Made by a program: the position numbers and the translations under genes. Under the pieces are notes generated by a model. That model ran no database searches. It worked only from the letters and a program-made list of their open reading frames with translations, and was not told the DNA's origin. This document shows, piece by piece, positions 20,862 through 33,405 of a stretch of DNA of 64,000 bases; the stretch's first letter is position 1, and each line of letters opens with the position of its first letter. The stretch covers positions 6,091,001 to 6,155,000 of the forward strand of contig NC_092648.1 in the NCBI RefSeq assembly GCF_032118995.1, written 5' to 3'. The DNA is from Asterias amurensis. Its lineage: Eukaryota > Echinodermata > Asteroidea > Forcipulatida > Asteriidae.

Positions 20862-23800
20862 TATTGAATCCATCCTTGAGGCAGACTTAAAGACTGAAAC
20901 TCATGGCGAGCAGAAGAAGCTACTCGTCTGGTTCAGGCGAAGATGATCAGATCGGGGCCCTCGCTGGGTGTCTATCCAAACTACAAATGTAAGTCATTCG
21001 CTCAATACAAACTATACTCAATATTCACCTGTATAAAGCCCTGGGCCCAATTTCATTAAGCATCAGCACAAAAAGTCACTTAATCAGCCAAAATATCACG
21101 TTACATGTACAATTTATTACTGGTATCCTTCTCATTTTATAAAGCATAAGCACAAAAACTCGCTAATCACACAATACTATTGCTTTTCAGAAACAGGTTA
21201 CCAGCCCAAATTTCATTAATGGTGCATTGTTGTGGCTGGTTCCCGACTGGTTCCCCCGATAAGCTCACCTGGTATCCACTTCCCGTCTTTATATCCATGC
21301 CACCCGGTACATTCTTCCTGACCCGTTTTCCGTCCAGATAGAGCTGATAGTATAAAGGGAGGTTTCGCACGCAACGGGTACGCATACGCATACGTCTAGC
21401 TATCCGTAACCTACTTACGTGTAGCAAGCAGGATATCAGTGTCGTCAACATACAAAGAATAAAATACCAGGCTTACTGGAGACGACAAAAGTAAACAGAT
21501 AAGCAGAGATTAAGCTATGTTAATACAGAGTGATGAGAGAGGAGGACTTTTTATAGAGTAATATATCCTCATCATGAGCTTGCATGTTCTTTGTAGGAAA
21601 TCTAGTTCCAGCAAAGACTCCGAGAGTCAGGAAGCACCGGTACCCTCAGTCCCGGCCTTCGAGAATCCGGAGCGTTCAACCCGGCTTCATGCGGACGCCA
21701 AAGCAGCCTATGAAGAGGATGGACTCTTCTTCGATCCGTCCGGTTACCCCGAGGAGGAACGCCTGGAGTTGCTCCAGAAGTTTTTCGAAACTAGTGCCCC
21801 ATCAAAAACTAAACGGTGAGGAGATGTACATGTAGGGCCTATATAGACCGTTATCACGCTGTCACCATCTAAGTCTTGTTTCCACTGTAACGAATGCTAA
21901 CATACATTGCGCAAACATGGCACCAGACTAATATTTCGTCCAGCCTTAGTTCGGTTACAAAGGGTGCGTTCGTTTAGCTTCCCTGGGTCGACCCCGGTGT
22001 GTGTCGGTTTTTTTTCCAGGACGAACGTGGGTAACTATCTACACACGTTCGTCCTGGAAAAACCCCCCACCATACACCGGGGTCGACCGAGGGAAGCTAA
22101 ACGAACGCACCCAAAGATTTGGAATGGAGTAGAAATCAAGAAGGCCACACCATGATAAAGGCCTATTATACACAGGTACCCTAAAGACGGGTACTTGCTT
22201 TTTAGAACCCGCGATTTCATTGGATACAATGATGTCATTGGATAAACGTGCATTGACTTAATCTGTCTGTATCTGTGTTTTGATTGGTTCGAGGTGACGT
22301 TTTTGGCAGCTGCGCTTTCGGTCGTCTTCATATGAATGTATGTGAAAGGTGAAGATGGACGGGGATTGACCTGTAGGCTTGAGGCCACTCTCTGGCGTTA
22401 TTCACGAGCCTCGAAATGTGACGTCAGATATTCAGACTAGGCCTACTATAACCATGCCTGTAAAGGCAGAAAGTGCAGTCACCCCAAACGTTCCCAACAC
22501 ATAATATTTTCTCATATACAGAAGTTCCCGATAGGGTGGAGAGGGTAAACCTCACCCCAATGTTTCCATACTGAACATAATAATTTTCTCTTGTACAGAA
22601 GTATCAATCCCCCTAAAATCCTCTAAATTATTTCTGGGATTCCAAGCACAGAAGACACAATAGAGGATGGGCTTACGGAAGGTCCATTGTAAGGTATTTT
22701 ACACAATGGAACAATGGACCCAACAGTGGAGTCCTTTGGATATAAGAATGATCAAACAACAAAACAGGAAAGACCAATAAACCCGATTCTAAGGTTGTTT
22801 GTGTGTTTTAACACTACATTGAATGAAGGGCGGACCTGAGAGCAAAAGAGGTCCACATAAATGTAGGGACTTGAAACACTGTTCAAACAGTGTTTTTTGA
22901 CACTGTAGGAGAATAATTCTCCTTATTAAGGCACTGGACACTATTTGTAATTACTCAACATAATTACGTAAGCATAAAAACTTAGTTGGTAGAGCAATCG
23001 AGAGCTGTTGGTAGTATAAAACATTGTGAGAAACGGCTCCCTCTGAAGTTAAGTAGTTTTCGAGAAGTGGGTAGGCCATTACGAAAACATAGTCCTGCAA
23101 GGATAATTGAATGATTTCAGTTTTAGTTAAGTCCTTTAATATTTTGTCCACAAAAAAAGTGCAATTTATAGAATATTAGCAAACATTCAGTCACCTTACA
23201 AAAGTTTAGATAGCAATACCAACAGGTAAAATTAAAATTAAATAGACGATTATATGGTAAACAATAACATGAATGTTGATGGAGGCCCTCAAAAAGCATT
23301 GCATGTCGTTGTAATGGTGTTGTTGTTATAACGGTATTGTCGTTATAACGGTGTTGTCGTAATAACAGTGTTGTCGTTATAACGGGTTGTCGTTATAACG
23401 GGATTCTCTTTATAACGAACATTTCCCTTAGGTCTGATGGAATTGGTTGGATTACAGTACGATCTCCAAGCTTTGTAGATGAAGGACTGGGTGATACAGA
23501 AGGACTCCAGGCTGCATGGGAAGAATTGACTGACTCATCTGATACAATCGACTTCCAAACTGTCAAGAAACTGGCTCTAAAATATAGGTAGGATCTTCAT
23601 AGACCAATCCAGGCGCGCAAGTGCTGTGCGCCGTCATGGGTGCAGCGCGCCACTGCCGCGGTGTACTTGTGCCTAATTTTGTGCACAAAAACACGAGAAA
23701 ATCGTTTCCCTTTTCACTTTACATGGAAATTTAATGTCTTCCTCGACAATCTATGCGATTCTTCTTGATGATAGCATTTCATGCATGCACGTTTCATCAA

Positions 23801-24468
23801 AGATGGCGGTCAATGACGTTATGTTCAATCAATTTATTACTCATGGAGTGATTTCTATTCACAAAGAAGTACCTATGGATTCTTCCCGCAGTTGTGATTT
23901 AACAAAGTGCTCAACTCTTCATTTTTTAGTATGAGTTCCACTTTGCAATGGCAATGTAAAGATTGAAACTGATTTTGTTTAGGTGTTTCAGACGGTTGTG
24001 ATTTGTTGAAAACCAATAACCTGAGTCAATCTGTGTTTTAATATAAGGTGCCTGAGCGGTATTTGGCTTCTGTTTTTCACCACCGGGACAAGAATCGACG
24101 AGGCATGGGAAAAAATCGCCACGGCCACGGTGAAAGACAAGCTGGGCACGCACGCCAAAGTGACGCCGTTGGAAGATGAGGGTGAAGGCAAGGTACTCCA
24201 TGGGCAAGATCACGCCGTGAGTGTCTACACCAGAGACTTCATTGATAAGGCTGATGTGATGAAGATGGAAGAAAAACTACGTGATCTTGGTATGCGGGGT
24301 AGGATGACTTACAAGCCAAGGTTCTACTCAATCATTGGTGTGTATGCACAGAATAAATGGAGACTGCGACCGAGTATCTACACGTCGCACTGGGATGAAG
24401 TGAACAATGAAGCGTCTGTAAGAGATACCACCATCAGCTACCAGACAAAGAAAGCTTATAGATATTAG
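20862..24468 (+). CDS. C11orf68-like: C11orf68-like (UPF0696, DUF1917) protein, copy C
   Basis: Exons are 20862-20988 (ATG 20903), 21597-21815, 23432-23587 and 24048-24468 (TAG), all phase 2, giving 293 aa, close to human C11orf68. The N-terminus MASRRSYSSGSGEDD is Ser-rich. Exon 3 ends in the family segment LFFDPSGYPEE ... SAPSKTKR. Exon 4 has GIGWITV and GLQAAWEELTD. Exon 5 has LSGIWLLFF, TRIDEAWEKIATATV, HAKVTP, VSVYTRDF, MTYKPRFYSIIGVYAQNKW and RLRPSIYTSHW, the family C-terminal signature. The family's known fold is eIF4E-like; its biochemical role is not established. The AATAAA-like signal after the stop is AACAAA here, and a large repeat begins 73 bp downstream, so 3'-end formation may differ. 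Confidence 0.85.
21962..22112. mobile_element. Short fold-back MITE (GGGTGCGTTCG family)
   Basis: The two arms are reverse complements: GGGTGCGTTCGTTTAGCTTC and GAAGCTAAACGAACGCACCC, continuing through GGTCGACCCCGG. Relatives are at 52258-52409, 52809-53020 and, partial, 43490-43634. It lies in intron 3 of copy C. Confidence 0.75.
22170..22440 (+). promoter_or_regulatory. CRE/CCAAT-bearing repeat module, copy 3 (after exon 3 of C)
   Basis: It has CAATGATGTCATTGG, TTTTGATTGGTTC (CCAAT on the minus strand), GAGGTGACG and TGTGACGTCAG. In C and D it follows exon 3; in A and B it precedes it. Confidence 0.45.
22930..23150 (+). mobile_element. TTAA MITE (GTGGACAC family), right-truncated
   Basis: Begins after TTAA (22926-22929) with GGCACTGGACACTATTTG and carries AGAAACGGCTCCCTCTGAAG, then diverges near 23150. 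Confidence 0.6.
23306..23422 (+). repeat. Minisatellite next to exon 4 of copy C
   Basis: Five to six units of about 18 bp, consensus GTTGTCGTTATAACGGT, end 10 bp before the exon 4 acceptor. Only the last half-unit, CTCTTTATAACGAAC, is present at the same place in D (42877-42891). Confidence 0.7.
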
Positions 24469-24540
24469 TGAAGAAACAAAGCATGCACAGCAGTTGTTTT
24501 TAAATGCACTGGACACTTTGAGCAATTACAATAATAATAA

Positions 24541-27318
24541 CTAGACATTAAGTGTTTGTGAACAAACACCAAGCTGTTCCGTGTTGTTTTGCTTGGATTA
24601 TGTGCTTCACTGCCCAAAGAATCTATAACTGAAAAAATGGTTTCAAAAAAGTTGTGTACAATGTAGCTCTTGATATAAGGTCACACTTCCCGGTTGACCT
24701 GTAAGTAAAGGTCAACAAGGGCTCACAGCTACCAAAGACTAACTGCAATGACCCGGAAGTAAAGGTCAACATGGGGTCAAAGTTGTTGCAAATTAATCTT
24801 GAATGCCCAAGGAGTCTATAACTGAAAAGAGTTTTAAAATCTGCTGAATAGTTCTTGAGATATGGTCCCACTTCCGGTTGACCAGGAAGTAGGGGTCAAC
24901 TTGAGGTCACGGTTTTTCAAAGTTAATATTTTATGCCTAAGGAGTTTATAAGTGAAAAGAGTTTGAAAATCTGCTGTATAGTTCTTGAGATATGGTCCCA
25001 CTTCCGGTTGACGCGGAAGTAGAGGTCAACTTGAGGTTACAGTTTTTTCAAATTAATCTCCAACCCCCAAGGAGTCCTTAACAACAAACAGTTGAAAAGT
25101 CGGCCGTGAAGTTCTTGAGATATGATGCTGCAAAGATTTCCTAATTATTATGCAAATGGGGGTCACGTGGTTAATTAATAAAGAACTTTAATATGTTTTT
25201 GATAGGAATTAAGCTAAACATCCTAAAGCTTCCATTTCATATTATTTTACGTCTTTAAAAACACATGATTAAATTGTAGGATACTCCTTTATTTTCCTAC
25301 TCCTGCCGATAGGGGGCGCTCTGATGAGCCATTTCAATCGCACGATTTCTGCACCGTAATGTATGTATCTGACTCTGTATTTGTATGTGTACATCGCACA
25401 GACCAAAACTGTCATAACATGTCAAGCCATAACTTCCCCTATAGAACACGGCCCAGTTTTATGGCTCTGTCTGCTTCAACCAAACTCTGCGCATTTATTA
25501 TACAACCACCATTCTCCGCTTACTTTGCAATCGCTGACTGTGCAAGTTCAAAGCAAAGATAACATATGATATGTTTCCCCGCGCACAAGCAAAAATATCC
25601 CTGCTAAGCTGTGAAATATGCTTTATGTAAGCGATAATATCCGCGCTTCTGAAGTGTCAATTCTTTGCTTACGCAGTGAAGCAGAGTCAAATTGGACCAG
25701 TCTCACAAGATTTCCCCTCATGTACTACAATCTTTTTTGACTTTACATGTTTGAAGTGTAGGCCTTACCAAACCTACTTAAAGGGCAAAATTTCATGGTT
25801 CTCATGACCACCAAAGTCTGCGCTTACGATCACCATTTTCCACTTACTGTGCAAGCGCCGAATAAAATGTGCGAGCTTGGAAGCACACAAACAAAAGGAA
25901 TCCCTGCTAAGCAGTCTATTTCGCTTGACGTAAGCGCAGAATTCACTGCTTCTGCTAATAAAGCATTGAATCTTTTTCATTAAGCAAGTTCCCATCATGA
26001 CTCGACTAGTCGCACCTCAAACCAAACTATGACACTTGTCGAGATAAAATACGGATTCTCAAGATTTGTGCCGCTATGTGCCGCAAAGGCAATACTAATT
26101 ATGTTGCGAATGGGCGATTAGTGAAATTTACTTCTCGACTAGTCGCACGTCAAACCTAACTACGACACTTGTCGAGATAAAATACAGATTCTCAGGATTT
26201 GTGACGCTATGTGACGCAAAGGAAATATTATTTATGTTGCGAATGGGTGACTACTAGTGAATTGTGACGTGAAAAACACATTCCCTGCTAAGCTGTAAAA
26301 TACGCTTAGCGTAAGCACAGTTCCCTGATTACGTAAGCACTGCAATCTTTCCTTTAAAAGCCATTGGCCCAGGACCAAACTACATAATAGCCTTTTAAAC
26401 ACAAAAAGCAGCTTATAACCATGCCTCATGTTCAAGTTGTGAATCCAGGTGTTCTGCTCAATTTCTGCAATTTTGTAAAGCAAAATGTTTTGCCTGTTTA
26501 TTATAAGCAGCTCTATAAAACTGAGCCACTCAACCACCAGAGAAACGTCAGCATAATAAAATCGCTGCTTTTGTATTCCTGCCAAAGAGTTTTTGTACGT
26601 CATGGTATAATTTCCGAAAAGAAAGCGAAATACTTGAAATAGTTTAAGCAAATGGTCCCCGGCGCAAACAAGGTGACTTCACCCGTAAATGAGTCCAAAT
26701 CCCGGGCGTTCTATTTTCGTCGTCCACGCTCGTCGCCTGAAACGAGCCCGGTCAACTCGGTCCCAAACCAACTCGGTCCCAGTCATACGTTGACAGTTTT
26801 TTCACTCATTTCTCAAAAACGAACCCGGTCAACTCGGTCCCAAACCAACTCGGTCCCATGGTATTTCGTCGTCGTCAAAAACCCCTATTTATATACGCAC
26901 GTTCGTTAAACGAAAACCCTAAGCCTTCGTGTACGTCCTGAACTCGGTTAGGAAACGAAGAAACAGACACTGCGCTGTGGTCCAGAACGTATGTAGAAAA
27001 ACAAGACAAAGAGACTTGAGTAGACTCCTTTCAAGAAGTCACAACTCATGATAGGTACATACTGTATGGCATTTTACCAAAGAGAATACTTAACAATAAC
27101 ATGGAGCGACTGCATCAGTTATATTCAAATGAAGATTACGTGGTTAATTAATTAAAATTTTATTTTTTTTTACATTTAGAGTAAAGCTTATGTTCTAAGC
27201 TACAATTTGGTATAATAAACTCACTCTTTCGTATTATGGTTTGGGAGATTAGGCTTAAAGAAAAAAACGTGTACAAATGCTATGGGGTTTAGGCAGAAAC
27301 AAAGAATAAGAAAAAAAA
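24541..27318 (-). mobile_element. Helentron-like satellite-cored element, copy 1
   Basis: The plus-sense left end is CTAGACATTAAG, followed by an 18-bp palindrome GTGTTTGTGAACAAACAC (24552-24569) and AGCTGTTCCG (24572-24581). Inside are four CACTTCCGGTTGACC repeats (24680-25030), a unique part, and CGACTAGTCG-centred repeats (26000-26250). The opposite hairpin end is missing; copy 2 follows directly. No transposase or helicase is encoded, so it would depend on an active relative. Confidence 0.6.
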
Positions 27319-30300
27319 CTAGACATTAAGTGTTTGTGAACAAACACGAAGCTGTTCCGTGTTGTTTTGCTTGGATTATGTGCTTCATTGCCCAAGGAAT
27401 ATATAACTGAAAAAGGTTTCAAAAAAGTTGTGTAGCTTTTGTTATAAAGTCTTACTTCCCGGTTGACCCGTAAGTAAAGGTCAACATGGGCCCACAGCTA
27501 CCAAAGATTAATCTGCAATGCCAAGGAGTCTATAAAATCGGTTGTGTATATCTTGATATATAGTCCCACTTCCGGTTGACCCAGAAGTAGAGGTCAACTT
27601 GGGGTCACAGTTTTCCAAAGCTAATATTTATTGCCTTAGAGTCTATAACTGAAGTTTGAACATTAGCTTTGTACTTTTTTTAGATATGGGCTCACTTCCG
27701 GTTGACCCGGAAGTAAAGGTCAACATTAGGTCAAAGTTGTTTCAAACTAATCTTGAATGCCCAAGGAGTCTTTAACTGAACAAAAATTGATAATCTGTTG
27801 TATAGTTCTTGAGATATGGTCCCACTTCCGGTTGACCAGGAAGTATGGGTCAACTTGAGGTCACGGTTTTTGAAGTTAATATTTTATGCCTAAGGAGTTT
27901 ATAACTGAAAATATTTTGAAAATCTGCTGTATAGTTCTTGGGATATGATGACACTTCCGGTTGACGCGGAAGTAGAGGTCAACTTGAGGTCACAGTTTTT
28001 TCAAATTAATCTCCAACCCCCAAGGAGTCTTTAAGAACAAACAGTTGAAAAGTTGGCCGTGAAGTTCTTGAGATATGATGCTGCAAAGATTTCCTAATTA
28101 ATATGCAAATGAGGGTCACTGGTGGTTAATTAATAAATAATCTTAATATGTTTTATGATAGGAATTAAGCTAAACATCCTAACGCTTCCATTTGATAATA
28201 TTTTACGTGTTTAAAAACACATATTAATTTGTAAGATACTCCTTTATTTTCCTACTCCTGCCGATAGGGGGCGCTTTTATGAGACATTTCAATTGCACGA
28301 TTTCTGCACCGTAATGTCTGTATCTGACTCTGTACTTGTATGTGTACGTCGCTGAGACCAAAACTGGCATAAAAAAAATGTCAAGCTATAATTTCCCCTA
28401 TAGAACACGGCCCAGTTTTATGGCTCTGTCTGCTTCAACCAAACTCTGCCCATTTATTATACAACCACCATTCTCCGCTTACTTTGCAGGCGCTGAAATA
28501 TCTGTGCAACTAGTTCAAAGCAAAGATTACATATGATAAGTTTCACCGCGTACAAGCAAACATATCCCTGCTAAGCTGTGAAATATGCTTTATGTAAGCG
28601 ATAATATCCGCGCTTCTGATGTGTCAATTCTTTGCTTACGCAGTGAAGCAGAGTCAAATTGGACCAGTTTCACAAGATTTCCCCTCATGTACTTACAATC
28701 TTTTTTGACTTTACATGTTTGAAGTGTAGGCCTTACGAAACCTACTCACAGGGCAAAATTACATGGTTCTTATGACCACCAAAGTCTGCGCTTACGATCA
28801 CCATTTTCCACTTACTGTGATGTGCAAGCTTGGAAAATAATGTGCGAGCTTGGAAGCACACAAACAAAAGAAATCCCTGCTATAAGCAGTCTATTTCGCT
28901 TGACGTAAGCGCAGAAATCAATGCTTCAGCAGATTACTGAATCTTTTTTTATTAAGCAAGTTCCCATCATGACTCAACTAGTCGAAATAAAATACAGATT
29001 CTCAAGATTTGTGCCGCTATGTGCCGCAAAGGCAATATTAATTATGTTGCGAATGGGTGACCAGTGAATTTTACTACTCGACTAGTCGCACCTCAAACCT
29101 GACTACGACACTTGTCGAGATAAAATACGGATTCTCAAGATTTGTACCGCTATGTGCCGCAAGGGCAATATTAATTATGTTGCGAATGGGTGTGACTAGT
29201 GAAATTTACTACTCGACTAGTCGCACCTCAAACCTAACTACGACACTTGTCGAGATAAAGTACGGATTCTCAAGATTTGTGCCGCTATGCCGCAAGGGCA
29301 ATATAAATTATGTTGCGAATAGTAGTAAGCAACACAACTGGTTCACCAATATAGTCGGGACAAATTTTTAATTATGTTGCAAATGGATGTGACTAGTGAA
29401 ATTTACTACTCGACTAGTCGCACTTCAAAACTAACTATGACACTTGTCGAGATAAAAGTACGGATTCTCAAGATTTGTGCCGCTATGCCGCAAGGGCAAT
29501 ATTAATTATGTTGCGAATAGTAGTAACCAACACAACTGGTTCACCAAACAGGTAGTCGGGTCAAATTTTGTAGTCGATTTGTGGACACGATTATAACGGA
29601 GTAGAGAAAAACAGTAGTCGCGACTCAAATAATAATTTGTAGTCGCGAGTTTAACACTAAAGCACACTAGTCGCCCCTGCGTACTTTTGTCTCAAGTAAA
29701 GCACGGTTTTTCCTGCGAACGCAAATCAAGTTTTTAAGTCACTGTTTTCGCAGTGAAAGTTTCGCAGGAGTTGAGCACAATTAGTCAACTGTAGCAAATG
29801 TTTTGATGCGAATTGTGACGTGAAGAACACATTCCATGCTAAGCTGTAAAATACGCTTAGCGTAAGCACAGTTCCCTGATTACGTAAGCGCTGCGATTCT
29901 TTCCTTTAAAAGCCATTGGCCCAGGACCAAACTACATAATAGCTTTTTACACAAAAAGCAGCTTAACCCATGCCTCATGTTCAAGTTGTGAATCCAGGTG
30001 TTCTGCTCAATTTCTGCAATTTTGTAAAGCAAAATGTTTTGCCTGTTTATTATAAGCAGCTCTATAAAACTGAGCCACTCAACCACCAGAGAAACGATCA
30101 GCATAATAAAATCTCTGCTTTTGTATTCCTGTCAAAGAGTTTTTGTTTGTCGATCATGGTCTAATTTCCGAAAGTAACGCGAAACACTGGAATTAGTTTA
30201 GGCAATTGGTCCTCGGCGCAAACAAGGTGACTTTACCCGTAAATCATTCCAAATCCCGGGCGGTCTATTTTCGTCGTCTACGCTCGTCGCCTGAAACGAG

Positions 30301-31805
30301 CCCGGTGTCATGACAAAAACTGTCCGCTGGCAATAAGTGTCCGCTCATTAGCTTATTGTGTTCTGATTGGTCAAGCGTCCACGAAGTCACATTGCTTACG
30401 GAAGCTTGCTAAATAGTGTCCGCGGTTAGCGTGCATCATCATAGCGTGCCCTTTTAACCTTTTAGTTTTAGTTTTATTTATTATTTTTTTTGTAACGCTT
30501 TCCTGCTTGTGTTTGAATATAATATTCGTATTATTTATGATCATTTGGCACTTTCACAATTCGTACTTTTACCCTGCACTTTTTAATTACTTATTAAGTA
30601 AAATAGTAAATACTAACCATGACATACTTTTGACGGTCTTGTCTTTACTTGAACGCTTTCTTCGTTGTATTTTATTGTAAATAATTCGTAAGAACATTTT
30701 AGCACTTTCACAATTCGTACTTTTTAAACCTGCACTGTTTTCATGATAAGATACTAATCTTGACATACTTTTGAGTGTTCTGTTCTTCTATTTTTTGGGG
30801 GCTTGGATTTACTTTTAATATAAATCAGCACTGTGCAGCACGGCGCCCGGACACTTTTTGTTGGGCGGACACTATTTGTCACGTAATACATGCCAAATAG
30901 TGTCCAGGGTCTACTGCGCATGCTCAGCGGACACTTATTGCCAGCGGACAGTTTTTGTCATGACACCGGTCAACTCGGTCCAAAACCAACTCGGTCCCAG
31001 TCATACGTTGACAGTTTTTTCACTAATTTCTCAAAAACTACAACACCACAGCAAGTAATATTTTAAGGGAAGCTTTCAACTATCATTATCTGCAAACTGT
31101 TTAAGTTTAGTGTAAATCTGTGGACACGATGGTGTGTCGTCGTCGTCAAAAACCCCTATTCAATTACGCACGTTCGTTTGAACGAAATCCCTAAACCTTC
31201 GTACTTTGTCGCGTGCAAAGTATATGGGCCCGGAACTCGGTTAGATTGTTATGGGTCCTGAACGATGGTAGGAAAACAGAATGAGTAGACTTCCTCTCAA
31301 GAAGTCACAACTCATGATAGTTACATACTGTATGGCATTTACCATAGAGAATGTTTAACAATAACATGGAAGTGACTGCATCCAGTTATATTCAAACGCG
31401 TAGACTCATCTCAAGAAGTCACAACTCATGATAGGTACATACTGCATGGCATTTACCAAAGATAATATTTAACAATAACATGGAAGCGACTGCATCCAGT
31501 TATATTCAAATGAAGATTACGTGGTTAATTAATTAAGATTCTTAAATTTTTTTACATTTAGAGTAAAGCTTATGTTCTAAGCTACAATTTGGTATAATAA
31601 ACTCACTCTTTCGTATTATGGTTTGGGAGATTAGGCTTAAAGAAAAAAACGTGTACAAATGCTATGGGTTTTAGGCAGAAACAAAGAATAAGAAAAAAAA
31701 TAAAAATCACGACAGAAACAAAACCTGTTCCGACGGTAGGTCGGAACAGCTAATAAAAATCTCGACAGAAACAATACCTGTTCCGACGGTAGGTCGGAAC
31801 AGCTA
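27319..31805 (-). mobile_element. Helentron-like satellite-cored element, copy 2
   Basis: Same left end as copy 1. The right end has the hairpin TGTTCCGACGGTAGGTCGGA with CGGAACAGCT at 31795-31804, the inverted partner of AGCTGTTCCG near the left end; this end is present twice (31723-31751 and 31777-31805). The cores are expanded: about six TTCCGGTTGACC units (27460-27970) and several about 140-bp CGACTAGTCG units (28970-29600). It contains the 660-bp insertion at 30306. Short frames within it are broken between copies, so it is non-coding. Confidence 0.6.
30306..30965. mobile_element. Non-autonomous DNA transposon, 40-bp perfect TIRs, CCGG duplication
   Basis: Ends are TGTCATGACA...TGTCATGACA with 40 bp of perfect inverted repeat (through GGCAATAAGTGTCCGCT). 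CCGG flanks it on both sides (30302-30305, 30966-30969). The same locus in copy 1 (about 26742) reads GAGCCCGGTCAAC without the insertion. Subterminal GTGTCCGC motifs recur inside. TGT...ACA ends with 4-bp duplications are as known for Ginger-type transposons; the class assignment is inference. Confidence 0.8.
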
Positions 31806-31979
31806 ATAATTATGCACATCTCCAACGCATTTCAAAACATAAGTAAACCACCTTGGAGCCAGTTTTCATGAAATAACTAGACAGAGAAGCTACCATGGCG
31901 AGCTGCCGATCGCCAGATAGAACCAATGACTGACAGAAAAACCAATCATTTGATCAACTGATGGTCACAGGGGTGGAGA

Positions 31980-33405
31980 CAGTGACAAGTATGAAGTTAA
32001 GACCATTTAAGGTTTTCATCTTTTCATATTATCTACATGTTAGCAGCAATATGTGATTGAAGTTTTAAATCTGTACATCATTGCAATAAAGAGTGATGAC
32101 CATTTAAAGGGACCTGTGCCTTGGATCGGACGAGTTGGCAGTATAAAAAGCATTTGTAACCATTTGTTATGGTTGGAAAGATGTTTTAAAAGTAGAGCGT
32201 ACAATGATCCACACGAATTTGCCTCGAAATTGTGTGGTTTTCCTTTTGCTTTGCGAACTAACACGGTTGGCCATTTATGGGAATAAAAAATTTGACTCCC
32301 ATAAATGGCCAACCGTGTTAATCGACAAGGTAAAAGGAAAATCATGCAATTTTGAGGCATATTTGTGTGGATCATTGTAGTTTACTTTTAAAACATCTTT
32401 CCAACCATATGCATTTTATAGCAAACAGTTACAAGCACTTTTCAAAGACCACCTCGACCGTCCCAAGGCAACAGGTTCCTTTAAGGTTTTCATTGTTTTA
32501 GCTCATTCAACTTGAACCAGTGATAAACTCTTTAAGTTTTATATCTTCGTGTGAAGCTTCATGCAAGAAGTATTTTTTGATTGAAGTTTCAAGTCAGAAC
32601 ATCGGTGCAATAAGGAGTTTTGACCATTTAAGGTTTTCATTGTGTCAGCTTATTCAACTGGAACCATTGATGCACTCTTTGAATTTTATATTTTCATATG
32701 TATCTATACGACAGAAGCAATGTATTAAGTTTCAAGTCAGTACATCGTTGCAATAAGAAGTTATGACAATTTAAGGTTTTCATTGTTTCAGCTCATTCAA
32801 CTGGAACCAGTTATGCACTCTTTGAAATTTATCTTTTCATATGTATCTATACGACAGAAGCAATGTTTGACTTAAGTTTCAAGTCAGTACATCGTTGCAA
32901 TCAGGAGTTATGATCATTTTATGTTTTTCATTGTTTCAGCTCATTCAACTGGAACCATTGATGCACTCTTTGAATTTTATCTTTTCATATGTATCTATAC
33001 GACAGAAGCAATGTATTAAGTTTCAAGTCAGTACATCGTTGCAATAAGAAGTTATGACAATTTAAGGTTTTCATTGTTTCAGCTCATTCAACTGGAACCA
33101 GTTATGCACTCTTTGAAATTTATCTTTTCATATGTATCTATACGACAGAAGCAATGTTTGACTTAAGTTTCAAGTCAGTACATCGTTGCAATCAGGAGTT
33201 ATGATCATTTTATGTTTTTCATTGTTTCAGCTCATTCAACTGGAACCATTGATGCACTCTTTGAATTTTATCTTTTCATATGTATCTATACGACAGAAGC
33301 AATGTGTGACTTAAGTTTCAAGTCAGTACATCGTTGCAATCAGGAGTTATGATCATTTTATGTTTTTCATTGTTTCAGCTCATTCAACTGGAACCAGTGA
33401 CAGAG
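31980..33405 (+). repeat. 147-bp satellite with alternating A/B units
   Basis: Blocks TTTCAGCTCATTCAACTGGA recur near 32786, 32935, 33080, 33225 and 33376. Units alternate between CCATTGATGCACTC and CCAGTTATGCACTC, forming an about 294-bp higher-order repeat. Older units lie at 31980-32100 and 32490-32780. Confidence 0.8.
32108..32480. mobile_element. TTAA MITE (CGTTGCCTTGGATCGG family) inside the satellite
   Basis: TTAA (32104-32107, 32481-32484) flanks 373 bp that folds back on itself (GGCCATTTATGGGA against TCCCATAAATGGCC in the centre). Neighbouring satellite units read GACCATTTAAGGTTTTC without it, which proves the TTAA duplication. Confidence 0.8.

Noticed and set aside
24680..25050. 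CRISPR-like regular repeats
   Set aside because: Unit lengths near 110-150 bp, no distinct spacers, and a eukaryotic context; these are satellite cores of mobile elements.
26232..26651. 139-codon minus frame, partly shared with copy 2
   Set aside because: Shared only because the whole element is duplicated; frameshifts break it at 29880-30104 and in copy 3.
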